DNA of 36,315 nucleotides from Dorea sp. (GCA_022769185.1 JALEKG010000006.1:1-36315), one strand, 5' to 3'. Positions 16,224 through 23,829 are shown, counted from the stretch's first letter. The notes: generated from the letters alone by a model not told the origin. Program-made: numbers and translations.

Positions 16224-17180
16224 ATGAAGAAATTCGATGTTACTGCACTGGGAGAATTGTTGATTGATTTCACAGAAAGCGGGCAAAGTAATCAGGGAAA
16301 TCCTTTATTTGAGGCAAATCCCGGAGGCGCTCCCTGTAACGTGCTTGCAATGCTTTCAAATCTGGGGCACAAGACTGCATTTATCGGGAAAGTAGGAAAT
16401 GATTTTTTTGGTGAACAGTTAAAAAATGCAATAATGGAGACTGGAATAGACGCATCTTGCCTGTGTATGGATGAAAAAGTACATACAACGCTTGCGTTGG
16501 TACATACAGGAGCAGATGGAGACAGAGATTTTTCTTTCTATCGGAATCCGGGCGCAGATATGATGCTGACAGAAGAAGAGGTGCTGGAAGAAGTAATCAA
16601 GACCTCGAAGGTCTTCCATTTTGGGACCCTTTCTATGACCCATGAAAGGGTAAGACGGGCAACCAAAAAAGCCGTTCGGGCAGCGGAAGAAGCAGGAACT
16701 TTGATTTCTTTTGATCCGAATCTGCGTCCACCGCTCTGGGAGAGTCTGGATGTGGCAAAGGAACAGGTCTTATATGGACTGGAACATTGCCATATCCTAA
16801 AAATATCAGATAATGAGATCCAGTGGCTGACAAATAAATCTGATTATACAGAAGGCGTGGAATGGATTCGTGAAAGATATCAGATCCCACTTATCCTGGT
16901 ATCAATGGGAAAAGAAGGAAGCAGAGCATATTATGGTGAAAAAATGGTAGAAGCAGCTCCCTTCTTACAGAAAAAAACTGTGGAAACTACGGGAGCGGGA
17001 GATACCTTTTGCGGTTGTATACTTCATTATATCTGTGAATATGGACTTGAACATCTAACAAAAGATAACCTGAAAGAAATGTTGACATTTGCAAATGCCG
17101 CAGCTTCTATTGTTACGACCAGAAAAGGAGCTTTGAAGGTGATGCCGGAAAGAGAAGAAGTAGAACGGATGATGCTATAA
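16224..17180 (+). CDS. Fructokinase, PfkB family
   Basis: A 318-residue PfkB/ribokinase-fold sugar kinase, ATP + fructose to fructose 6-phosphate. The N-terminal ALGELLIDFT and NPGGAPCNVA-like segment (NPGGAPCNVLAMLSNLG, 32-48) is typical of bacterial fructokinases. The C-terminal signature TTGAGDTFCG (255-264) has the catalytic base Asp260 and the anion hole. I chose ATG 16224, preceded by AGAGGAGAAGA, over an upstream in-frame codon at 16158 that lies within the previous gene. It is the last gene of the sugar operon and handles the fructose from the GH32 and amylosucrase enzymes. Confidence 0.9.
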   Translation: MKKFDVTALGELLIDFTESGQSNQGNPLFEANPGGAPCNVLAMLSNLGHKTAFIGKVGNDFFGEQLKNAIMETGIDASCLCMDEKVHTTLALVHTGADGDRDFSFYRNPGADMMLTEEEVLEEVIKTSKVFHFGTLSMTHERVRRATKKAVRAAEEAGTLISFDPNLRPPLWESLDVAKEQVLYGLEHCHILKISDNEIQWLTNKSDYTEGVEWIRERYQIPLILVSMGKEGSRAYYGEKMVEAAPFLQKKTVETTGAGDTFCGCILHYICEYGLEHLTKDNLKEMLTFANAAASIVTTRKGALKVMPEREEVERMML

Positions 17181-17210
17181 AATGATAATAAATAATTATG
17201 AAAGTAAGAA

Positions 17211-17239
17211 GGGAATCGGAATGAACCGGTTCCCTTTTT
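17211..17239 (+). terminator. Terminator of the sugar operon
   Basis: GGGAATCGG (17211-17219) pairs with CCGGTTCCC (17226-17234) with one wobble, a 6-base loop and a T5 tract. It ends the operon 30 bases after the fructokinase stop. Confidence 0.85.
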
Positions 17240-17356
17240 CAAGAGAATAATTTGGCAGTTCAAAAAGCCGTAGATTCATGGTAAAATAATTTACAGTATT
17301 TTTATAAAAAGTTTGTAATATGATAAATTCTGATAATGATTGAAAGGAATGAACAG

Positions 17357-17614
17357 ATGGAAGAATTATACAGATTGATTGAAGAAAAAATAAGAAATTC
17401 AGGGTATCCCGGAGAGATTGACGGAAAAGAATTTTACAACGAAGTTAGTGATGAGGCAGATGAGCAGGAAGAGGGAACTTATATATTCATGATAAAGAAA
17501 AGTGATACTTTATTTTATCAGGGATGTATGGAGATTATGAAGAATCAGTTTGATCTGCATTATGTGGATATTCATGATGGAGAGACTGTATATCATGTGG
17601 ATTTTGATTCTTAA
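17357..17614 (+). CDS. Small acidic protein, function unknown
   Basis: An 85-residue acidic cytosolic protein with no signal, membrane segment or motif I recognise. I prefer ATG 17357, with GAAAGGAA at 17342-17349, to ATG 17336, which has no ribosome binding site. The reading frame is clean, but the gene is short and only moderately supported. Its stop overlaps the stop of the convergent DUF3343 gene by 3 bases. Confidence 0.55.
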   Translation: MEELYRLIEEKIRNSGYPGEIDGKEFYNEVSDEADEQEEGTYIFMIKKSDTLFYQGCMEIMKNQFDLHYVDIHDGETVYHVDFDS

Positions 17615-17892
17615 GTGGGGATGGAGAAAACTAGTTCAACAGGGTGATATCCATTGATCCTTTCGGTGGACATTTTATAGAGATTACCACAAAAAGGCAC
17701 GTTTTGACAAAAATCAAGAATGCGTTCAAAATCTTCGTCCAGGAATCTTAATGCAAGTCCGCAGCCACTGCTGATTTCTCTGGGAACCGGCATAATGGTT
17801 GCCTTGATTTTGTTGATTGCATATTTTTCTGCCTGCATGGCATCAGTTGTTGTAGCAAAGGCCAAAATGTAATAATATTGTGGGTGTTTCAT
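17611..17892 (-). CDS. DUF3343 (putative Se/S carrier-like) protein
   Basis: A 93-residue protein matching the DUF3343 pattern: an N-terminal YYILAFATTTDAMQAEKYA strand-helix, then MPVPREISSGCGLALRF with a conserved cysteine near residue 50, and a further cysteine in the C-terminal part. The family is described as putative Se/S carriers and is often near selenium or sulfur metabolism genes, but no such neighbours are here. ATG 17892 (17890-17892) has AAGGAG upstream. A TTG six codons earlier overlaps that site and is unlikely. Confidence 0.65.
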   Translation of the reverse strand: MKHPQYYYILAFATTTDAMQAEKYAINKIKATIMPVPREISSGCGLALRFLDEDFERILDFCQNVPFCGNLYKMSTERINGYHPVELVFSIPT

Positions 17893-17935
17893 GATTAACT
17901 CCTTGATCAATGATTAAACTGCTACTTTCCGCTGT

Positions 17936-17964
17936 ATTCTAGCAGAAGGAAACTGAATTGTCAA
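17936..17964 (-). promoter_or_regulatory. Promoter of the DUF3343 gene
   Basis: On the minus strand, TTGACA (17959-17964) and TAGAAT (17936-17941) are 17 bases apart, about 45 bases upstream of the start codon. Confidence 0.7.
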
Positions 17965-18025
17965 ATTAATACATAGAAAATATCTATAAGTAGAGATGTA
18001 TATAAAAATTAATGATTGGAAATAT

Positions 18026-18131
18026 AGGGAACATTAGACTATAATATACTCAAACGATAATATTGCTTGTGGTGAGATCTCCACCACGTTCCCTTCTAAA
18101 AAGCCTTTCATATAATAATGGAGGCTTTTTT
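18026..18131 (+). ncRNA. Candidate structured RNA or attenuator before sfsA-mutY
   Basis: A 7-base closing stem, AGGGAAC (18026-18032) with GTTCCCT (18088-18094), encloses a hairpin GTGGTG...CCACCAC (about 18069-18087) and a possible smaller AATAT/ATATT hairpin. That gives a three-way-junction-like layout. A terminator (18098-18131) follows at once. Two promoter readings are possible: TTGTCA-17-TATCTA (17958-17986), which would include the full stem, or TTGGAA-18-TATAAT (18016-18045), which would begin inside it. I compared it by eye with T-box, purine, FMN, ZTP, fluoride and small SRP RNA consensus features and found no match. It could be a free small RNA or a leader controlling the downstream fusion gene. 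Confidence 0.45.
18098..18131 (+). terminator. Terminator 35 bases before sfsA-mutY
   Basis: AAAAAGCCT (18098-18106) pairs with AGGCTTTTT (18122-18130), and the stem extends through CAT/ATG with wobble pairs. A T6 tract runs to 18131. Its place before, and not after, a coding gene points to attenuation or an independent short RNA. Confidence 0.75.
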
Positions 18132-18165
18132 ACTTTGTATAAATGAAAAGGATAATAAATGATAT

Positions 18166-19950
18166 ATGAAATATGAAAATATTCAAAAAGGAATATTCCT
18201 GGAAAGAACGAATCGATTTATTGCTTATGCGGAGATTGAAGGCAGAAAAGAGACAGTACATGTAAAAAATACAGGGAGATGTGAGGAGCTTTTGATTCCA
18301 GGAACGAATGTTTATCTTCAGAAAGCAGATGATCCAAAAAGGAAGACAAAGTGGGATCTGATTGCAGTGGATAAAAAGATGATGCCTGCTTTGGAAGGAA
18401 AGAGTGATTGCTTTTCAACAAAACTTGTGAATATGGATTCGCAGGTTCCGAATCAATTGGTGAAGGAATGGCTGGAAGAGGGAAATCTGATTGAAGGAAT
18501 TACCAGAATCCGTCCGGAATGTGCGTATGGAAATTCCAGGATAGACCTGTATGTAGAAGCCGGAGAACGGAAGATATTCATTGAAGTCAAAGGTGTGACA
18601 CTTGAGGAAGATGGCCGTGTCCGTTTTCCAGATGCACCGAGTGAGCGTGCGATTAAACATGTCAGGGAACTGGAAAAAGCGGTACAGGAAGGGTACGAAG
18701 CTTATGTCTTTTTTGTAATCCAGATGAAAGGAGTGCGTTATTTTACACCGAATATGGACACACATCCGGCGTTTGGAGAAGCATTGAAACAGGCGGCTGC
18801 AAATGGAGTACATGTAGTTGCCTATGACTGTCAGGTCTCTGAGACGGAGATTCAGATTGCAGATGCAGTTCCAGTCGTATTAGATCATCCTGAACTGTAT
18901 GAGATGACAGCGCCGGTTGTCAGTTGGTTCAGAAAAAATAAGAGAGATCTTCCATGGAGAAAAAAACCGGATGCATATCGTGTATGGGTATCTGAAATTA
19001 TGCTCCAACAGACGAGAGTAGAAGCAGTAAAGCCTTATTATGAACGTTTTCTAAAAGAACTGCCTACAGTAAAGGCGCTGGCAGAAGCTGAGGAAGATAA
19101 TCTACTGAAGTTGTGGGAAGGTCTGGGATATTATAACCGGGTGCGTAACATGCAGCAGGCTGCCAGACAGATCATGACAGATTATCATGGAGAATTTCCT
19201 GAAACGTATGAAGAGATTCGTTCGTTAAAAGGGATTGGAAATTATACGGCAGGTGCCATCAGTGCATTTGCATATGGAATTCCCAAACCTGCAGTTGACG
19301 GAAATGTTCTGCGTGTAATTTCCAGAGTAACTGGGAGTAGAGAAGATATTATGAAGCAGAGTGCGCGTACTAAGATTGAGACTGAATTAGAGTCGGTCAT
19401 TCCTGTAGATGCGCCGGGAGATTTTGATCAGGGACTGATTGAATTGGGGGCAATCGTATGTGTCCCAAACGGAGCACCAAAATGTGAAGAATGCCCGGTG
19501 GTACATCTGTGTGAAGCGAAAAAACAGGGAATCATAGATGAGATTCCGGTAAAAAGTAAAGGAAAAGCAAGAAAGGTTGAAAAACGTACGGTGTTATTGT
19601 TTAAGGATGGAAGGAAAATCGCAATACAGAAACGTCCTGCCAAAGGACTTTTAGCAAGCCTGTATGAGTTTCCGAATCTGGAGGGGGATCTGAGTCTGGA
19701 AGAAGTCACTGCATATAGTAAAGAGATCGGTCTGATGCCAGTCCGAATTAAAAAACTGGAAGATGCAAAACATATTTTCAGCCATATTGAATGGCATATG
19801 ACAGGATATGAAGTCATTGTGGATGAACTGGAAAAGACGAATCGCAAAGGATTTCTTTTCATTCATCCAGATGAAATCCAAAAAGAATATCCGATTCCTT
19901 CTGCTTTTGAAAAATATACCCGGTATGCAGGAATTAAAAAAGAAGTATAA
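18166..19950 (+). CDS. SfsA-MutY fusion protein
   Basis: One 594-residue ORF joins two normally separate proteins. Residues 1-about 240 are SfsA: GRCEELLIPG (38-47), YGNSRIDL (121-128), FIEVKGVTL (138-146), FPDAPSERAIKH (154-165). SfsA is now described as a nuclease-like protein. Residues about 245-594 are the adenine glycosylase MutY, which removes A opposite 8-oxoguanine: catalytic Glu277 in SEIMLQQTRV, helix-hairpin-helix LKGIGNYTAGAI (354-365), catalytic Asp378 in PAVDGNVLR, a 4Fe-4S site at Cys432, 440, 443 and 449, and a NUDIX-like C-terminal domain with the FSH loop (538-540) that reads 8-oxoguanine. Both halves look complete. The start at 18166 is weakly supported by AAAAGG about 14 bases upstream. 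Confidence 0.9.
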   Translation: MKYENIQKGIFLERTNRFIAYAEIEGRKETVHVKNTGRCEELLIPGTNVYLQKADDPKRKTKWDLIAVDKKMMPALEGKSDCFSTKLVNMDSQVPNQLVKEWLEEGNLIEGITRIRPECAYGNSRIDLYVEAGERKIFIEVKGVTLEEDGRVRFPDAPSERAIKHVRELEKAVQEGYEAYVFFVIQMKGVRYFTPNMDTHPAFGEALKQAAANGVHVVAYDCQVSETEIQIADAVPVVLDHPELYEMTAPVVSWFRKNKRDLPWRKKPDAYRVWVSEIMLQQTRVEAVKPYYERFLKELPTVKALAEAEEDNLLKLWEGLGYYNRVRNMQQAARQIMTDYHGEFPETYEEIRSLKGIGNYTAGAISAFAYGIPKPAVDGNVLRVISRVTGSREDIMKQSARTKIETELESVIPVDAPGDFDQGLIELGAIVCVPNGAPKCEECPVVHLCEAKKQGIIDEIPVKSKGKARKVEKRTVLLFKDGRKIAIQKRPAKGLLASLYEFPNLEGDLSLEEVTAYSKEIGLMPVRIKKLEDAKHIFSHIEWHMTGYEVIVDELEKTNRKGFLFIHPDEIQKEYPIPSAFEKYTRYAGIKKEV

Positions 19951-19955
19951 AAAAT

Positions 19956-19998
19956 GACCGTTTGAAAATGAAATGAATCATTTCATTTTCAAACGGTC
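19956..19998. terminator. Bidirectional terminator, 43-base perfect palindrome
   Basis: The arms 19956-19976 and 19978-19998 are perfectly complementary over 21 bases around a single central base. A T-rich tract follows on the minus strand (for the hemerythrin unit), and a weaker GTTTGTTG follows on the plus strand (for sfsA-mutY). Confidence 0.8.
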
Positions 19999-20051
19999 GT
20001 TTGTTGTATCTAAGTATTCAAGGTAAACTGCCAATGGCAGGGCATGTGCAC

Positions 20052-20474
20052 TTACAGACGCTCGTGGCTGTCACGCATGTTCTTATATTCAGCAACAGAG
20101 CGGTCAAATCCCTCGATGTGTGTATAGAACCATTTGACTACATTTTCCTGAACTTTCTCAACGAAAGCCTGAGAAGGACCTTCTTCTTCAGACAGCATTT
20201 CTTCCAGTTCTTTAATGGTCTGTTTGAATGCATCATGCTGGTCTTTGTGTTTGGAAAATCCAGGATAATCGATATCACGCTGAAGCTGTTCTTCTGCTGA
20301 GAAATGGAAGTCTGTGTAATCAGACAGATAATCAAGGGTTCTGACAGCAATTGCTTTTTCATTGCTTTGTTCGCAGCTGTCAAGAAGTTTGTTGATTCTG
20401 TCGATCAGTTCTTTGTGTTGAGAATCGATCATCTCATTTCCTGTTACAAGGTTTTCACTAAATTCTGCATACAT
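20052..20474 (-). CDS. Bacteriohemerythrin
   Basis: A 140-residue single-domain hemerythrin that binds O2 at a di-iron site. All seven ligands are visible with the usual spacing: His20 (DSQHKELID), His57 and Glu61 (HFSAEE), His76 and His80 (HKDQH), His119 and Asp124 (HIEGFD). It is cytoplasmic, with no fused signalling domain. AAGGAGG precedes the ATG. It starts 29 bases after the PAP2 phosphatase gene and is probably on the same transcript. In an anaerobe it may store or scavenge oxygen, or buffer iron. That role is inferred. Confidence 0.92.
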   Translation of the reverse strand: MYAEFSENLVTGNEMIDSQHKELIDRINKLLDSCEQSNEKAIAVRTLDYLSDYTDFHFSAEEQLQRDIDYPGFSKHKDQHDAFKQTIKELEEMLSEEEGPSQAFVEKVQENVVKWFYTHIEGFDRSVAEYKNMRDSHERL

Positions 20475-20503
20475 AATGTTTCTCCTCCTTAGATAATGTT
20501 AAA

Positions 20504-21172
20504 TTATATTGGTTGATGAGAAAGCTTCGGTGCTTTCCTCTCTTCAGTAACATATACGAAAGGATAGATCATACATGCCATGGCAACTGCAGCAATTACA
20601 TCTGTCACGGAGTGTTGTTTTAAAAACATGGTTGACAGAATGATTAGAAATGCTAATACGTAGGCACTGCATTGAACCTTTCGATGTTTTCTCAATGCAT
20701 CACTGTGTGAAATCGCAACACAGACTGCAATAGAGTTAAATACGTGAATGCTTGGAAGTACATTGGTTGGTGTATCAGCCCGGTAGATGAATTTTACAAG
20801 ATCGACAAAAATATTATCTCTTGCAAAAGTTACAGGCCTTAAATTCAAAGCATTCGGAAATACGGTACATATTATCAGAAACAATGTCATTCCGGTGAAC
20901 ATGAATGCTGACAGCCGGTAAAATCCCCATTTGTCCGTAAAGAAGAAATATCCCATTGTTACTGCTATAAATACAAACCATAAAAGATACGGAATAATAA
21001 AGTATTCGATAAATGGAATATGATTGTCAATCGGTGAATGAATTACGTAATAGTGAACACTGCTTCGCTGTTCAAGATATAGGAACCAAGGCATATAAAT
21101 CAGGATGTACAACAAAACCCATGCGTGACGGTATTTTTTCAGAAATTTCCTTGTTTTTTCAATGGCTTTCAT
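20504..21172 (-). CDS. PAP2-superfamily membrane phosphatase
   Basis: A 222-residue integral membrane protein with about six hydrophobic segments. The C-terminal half carries PAP2-type catalytic sequence: LPSIHVFNSIAVC (about 140-152) and KQHSVTDVIAAV (about 187-198), whose histidines would form the phosphohistidine intermediate and its activator. It resembles the PAP2_3 (inositolphosphotransferase-like) subgroup. The expected substrate is a lipid phosphate such as phosphatidate. I chose ATG 21172 because AAAAGGAGTTG is immediately upstream. It sits with DgkB and GDPD genes, which supports lipid turnover. Confidence 0.8.
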   Translation of the reverse strand: MKAIEKTRKFLKKYRHAWVLLYILIYMPWFLYLEQRSSVHYYVIHSPIDNHIPFIEYFIIPYLLWFVFIAVTMGYFFFTDKWGFYRLSAFMFTGMTLFLIICTVFPNALNLRPVTFARDNIFVDLVKFIYRADTPTNVLPSIHVFNSIAVCVAISHSDALRKHRKVQCSAYVLAFLIILSTMFLKQHSVTDVIAAVAMACMIYPFVYVTEERKAPKLSHQPI

Positions 21173-21226
21173 TATAACAACTCCTTTTGTTAGTTCTGCC
21201 ATATGTCTATTCAAGTTTCATCCCGC

Positions 21227-21255
21227 ATTATAACATGAAAAAAATGAATCAACAA
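21227..21255 (-). promoter_or_regulatory. Probable internal promoter for PAP2-hemerythrin
   Basis: On the minus strand, an extended -10 TGTTATAAT (TATAAT at 21227-21232) has TTGTTG 17 bases upstream (21250-21255). It lies in the roughly 100-base gap between the GDPD and PAP2 genes. Confidence 0.5.
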
Positions 21256-21271
21256 CAGAGTTCACTATTTG

Positions 21272-22087
21272 TTAATAATTTTCTCGTTGTTTTTCGAATA
21301 TCTGCATGTCATAAAAATTTTGTCCGTCTGCCAGGGCAGCAGGAGTCCGGAGAGTCCATACAGCAACTGGTACATGCAGAATATTTTTCAGAATCCATAC
21401 TTCTGGAGTCGGAAGGTCTTTTAGTTTATATGAAATAAAGTCCGGGCGTCCTAAAAAATTACCCATCAGATGTTTAACTGTGAACCGGAAAATCCAGGGC
21501 TCTTTTAATGGATCAGAAGTCAGATTCGAGGATAATTGCCCCCTTAATATATCAGGAACATTCTTGCGGAACCAGCGAAGTCCCAGTGGATTAAAGGACT
21601 GTACCATATAAGGACCCGGATAATTTTTGAGTATCCGGTAAGCTTCTTTGCAGATATTAATAGAAAAAGAAGGCATCTTGAGTTCTATTAAAAGAGGAAC
21701 CTGACCGTTCACCATAGAAAGCACATCTGAAAAAAGGGGGATTGTTTCATTGGTTCCCTGAAGGCGGCAGTGTGTCAGCTCTTCGGCGGTTAGTTCTTCT
21801 ATCACATCTTGCCTTCCGCACATACGCTCAAGAGTATCATCGTGAAATACAACCAGCTTTCCGTCTTTACTTAAATGGATATCCAGTTCAATTCCGTATC
21901 CACGCAGGACTGCTTCGCGAAAAGAAATCATGGAATTTTCCGGAATTCCTTTAGAAGCACAGTGATAACCTCGATGTGCAAACATTGTGTGGAAAAAAGT
22001 ATGCATATCTTTTCTTCTGGACAGACGTGGCCAGATAAAAAACAGATATAATGCAAAAATAACAATCAATAGTATCAACCAACGCAT
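21272..22087 (-). CDS. Membrane-anchored glycerophosphodiester phosphodiesterase
   Basis: A 271-residue protein: one N-terminal membrane helix (about 3-19) and a GDPD TIM-barrel domain. Motifs are FAHRG (His38, Arg39), PENS (Glu50, Asn51), IELDIHLSKDG (Glu67, Asp69), FHDD (His82) and LIELK. The family hydrolyses glycerophosphodiesters to glycerol 3-phosphate and an alcohol using a divalent metal. Anchored forms in Gram-positives may act on lipoteichoic acid or deacylated lipid head groups. AGGAGG precedes the ATG. It lies between dgkB and the PAP2 gene in the same orientation. Confidence 0.88.
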   Translation of the reverse strand: MRWLILLIVIFALYLFFIWPRLSRRKDMHTFFHTMFAHRGYHCASKGIPENSMISFREAVLRGYGIELDIHLSKDGKLVVFHDDTLERMCGRQDVIEELTAEELTHCRLQGTNETIPLFSDVLSMVNGQVPLLIELKMPSFSINICKEAYRILKNYPGPYMVQSFNPLGLRWFRKNVPDILRGQLSSNLTSDPLKEPWIFRFTVKHLMGNFLGRPDFISYKLKDLPTPEVWILKNILHVPVAVWTLRTPAALADGQNFYDMQIFEKQRENY

Positions 22088-22137
22088 GGTAAGAAACCTC
22101 CTATGTACTGCATCAGGTAAGACATGACAAATGTTGT

Positions 22138-23058
22138 CTAAGGTGCAGAAATAATACGCAGTTTTTCCGGCTCCAGACAGGCACTAATTTTTGTCTGACG
22201 AAAAACGGGTTCACCGTCAGCATGGACTGGAAGCGCTTTTTCGCAGATAATGTCAATTTTCTTGCACGAAGAAATGTGGATGCCTTTAAAATTTACGTGC
22301 CATCCTTTGAATGCGGTTGGAAGAAGAGCCAGAACTTTTAATTTTGGGATATCTGCGATTACAATGATATCCAGACGTCCGTCCGTACAGTCTGCCTTAG
22401 GACAGAAATCAAATCCTCCTCCTTCGAATCGAAGATTCATAGCAGCGGTAAAATAGACATTTTTATATTCCGTCTGACGGTTATCATCCAGAGTTACCGT
22501 CATTTTTACGGGTTTCATCGTTAACAGTCTGTGAAGAGCAACGCCTGTATAAGTAAGCTTCCCAAGTTTCAGTCTGTTCAGAAATGATTTTAAAGGAGTT
22601 ACCATAACCTGGTGACATACATCCGCATCAAAGCCGATTCCACTGCTGACTGCAAAACGGCGGGATTTATCCTCGTAATGGAGGACTCCGACATTCATAT
22701 AAGCATAATGAGAAGGAGTCAGAATATTATTCAAAGCTTGTTCCGGATCCGTGGGAAGTCCAATCCCTCTGGCAAAGTCATTACTGGAACCGAGCGGGAT
22801 ATAGCCAAGAGTTACTTGATCGAGGCGGGTAATGCCGTTAATTACTTCGTTAATCGTACCGTCTCCGCCGAGAACGATGATCGTATGATGCCGAAGATCG
22901 GAAGTGAGTTCTCTGGTAAGTGTTGTTGCATGATGCTGATGTTTCGTGAACAGTACCTGGTATTGAACATTTTTTTCTAAAAGAATCGTTTCAATTTCTT
23001 TCCAGAGTTTCAGCCCCAGTCCTGACCGGGCGTTTGGATTGGCGATGAACGTGTACAT
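22138..23058 (-). CDS. Diacylglycerol/lipid kinase, DgkB/YegS family
   Basis: A 306-residue cytosolic or membrane-associated lipid kinase. The N-terminal FIANPNARSGLGLKLW and the nucleotide-binding GGDGTINEVING (64-75) are the family signature. PLGSSNDFARGIGLP and the C-terminal VHADGEP are also diagnostic. DgkB recycles diacylglycerol, for example from lipoteichoic acid synthesis, into phosphatidate. It could alternatively act on another lipid alcohol. It is 33 bases downstream of the TetR gene on the same strand, followed by the GDPD gene. Confidence 0.88.
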   Translation of the reverse strand: MYTFIANPNARSGLGLKLWKEIETILLEKNVQYQVLFTKHQHHATTLTRELTSDLRHHTIIVLGGDGTINEVINGITRLDQVTLGYIPLGSSNDFARGIGLPTDPEQALNNILTPSHYAYMNVGVLHYEDKSRRFAVSSGIGFDADVCHQVMVTPLKSFLNRLKLGKLTYTGVALHRLLTMKPVKMTVTLDDNRQTEYKNVYFTAAMNLRFEGGGFDFCPKADCTDGRLDIIVIADIPKLKVLALLPTAFKGWHVNFKGIHISSCKKIDIICEKALPVHADGEPVFRQTKISACLEPEKLRIISAP

Positions 23059-23091
23059 AGATTCATTTCTCCTTAGTAGATAATATATTAA

Positions 23092-23697
23092 TCATGAAAA
23101 CAATCCATTCAGATAAGTTTCCAATGATCGTTTCATATTTCCCTCAAAGTCGGCATCTCCGCTTTTCAGACACCACTCAAAGACATTACCGATAACAATC
23201 ATACGAATATCGGTTGTAATTTCATCCAGACTCAAATCCGGATGAATAATTCCTGCATCAATTACTTTTTTTAGATAATTCTGCACTGTGATGATCGGAT
23301 AAGGGCGTTCCGTACGGATCAGAGGATTCAGAGACTGGTTTTTGGGAGTATAATAGTTTGACATAAATTCTACTCCAAGATCTTCACAGTAGTGTACATA
23401 ATTCAGGTATACATATATGATAGTATCCTTGGCTTCATCTGCATTTGCAGGAAGGTCCAGAAGGTCCGGGTTGATACTTGGCTGTTCTTCGATATAATAG
23501 GAAAGCAGATCATCTTTTGTTTTAAAATGATGATAGAAACTTCCGTTAGAGACACCTGCTTCTTCACAGATGTTTTTAATAGACAGCTGATCATAGCCCT
23601 TTTTTTGAAGGATGTGTTTTGCTGCCCGGAAAATTTTCGCTTTTGTTTCTTTTGACTTTTGCTGCTGTTTTGAAAGTTCCTGTGTTTCCTGATTCAT
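23092..23697 (-). CDS. TetR-family regulator of the lipid operon
   Basis: A 201-residue TetR regulator. The helix-turn-helix is clear: YDQLSIKNICEEAGVSNGSFYHHFKTKDDLL (about residues 35-65). The C-terminal ligand domain is not assignable. A lysine/glutamine-rich 15-residue stretch precedes it. GGGAG lies before the ATG. It heads the dgkB-GDPD-PAP2-hemerythrin cluster, so it probably controls it, perhaps in response to a lipid. It is divergent from tex, with a 16-base palindrome between them. Confidence 0.85.
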   Translation of the reverse strand: MNQETQELSKQQQKSKETKAKIFRAAKHILQKKGYDQLSIKNICEEAGVSNGSFYHHFKTKDDLLSYYIEEQPSINPDLLDLPANADEAKDTIIYVYLNYVHYCEDLGVEFMSNYYTPKNQSLNPLIRTERPYPIITVQNYLKKVIDAGIIHPDLSLDEITTDIRMIVIGNVFEWCLKSGDADFEGNMKRSLETYLNGLFS

Positions 23698-23738
23698 ATT
23701 GATACTCCCTTTTGATGTAATTCTATAATGTTATTTTT

Positions 23739-23767
23739 AGTATACCATAGGGAATAGAGTTTTTCAA
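23739..23767 (-). promoter_or_regulatory. Promoter of the TetR/lipid operon
   Basis: On the minus strand, TTGAAA (23762-23767) and TATACT (23739-23744) are exactly 17 bases apart, 41 bases from the TetR start codon. Confidence 0.75.
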
Positions 23768-23771
23768 GAAA

Positions 23772-23787
23772 ACAGAGTGAACTCTGT
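23772..23787. promoter_or_regulatory. Palindromic operator candidate for the TetR protein
   Basis: ACAGAGT-GA-ACTCTGT is a perfect palindrome with 7-base arms, 4 bases upstream of the TetR -35 box and 13 bases before the tex -35 box. It could therefore affect both promoters. Confidence 0.55.
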
Positions 23788-23800
23788 ATCATGTATGGCA

Positions 23801-23829
23801 TTGCATGCAAAAGGGAATTCAGTTATAAT
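23801..23829 (+). promoter_or_regulatory. Promoter of tex
   Basis: TTGCAT (23801-23806) and TATAAT (23824-23829) have a 17-base spacer, giving a leader of about 65 bases before the tex start codon. Confidence 0.7.

Noticed and set aside
11213-17180. A missing ATPase gene as evidence of operon damage
   Set aside because: CUT1 importers of Firmicutes commonly share one MsmK-type ATPase encoded elsewhere, so absence here is normal.
18026-18131. T-box, small SRP RNA or a known riboswitch
   Set aside because: The T-box TGGNACC sequence, the SRP tetraloop/asymmetric loop and the conserved cores of the riboswitch classes I can recall are absent, so it is left unassigned.
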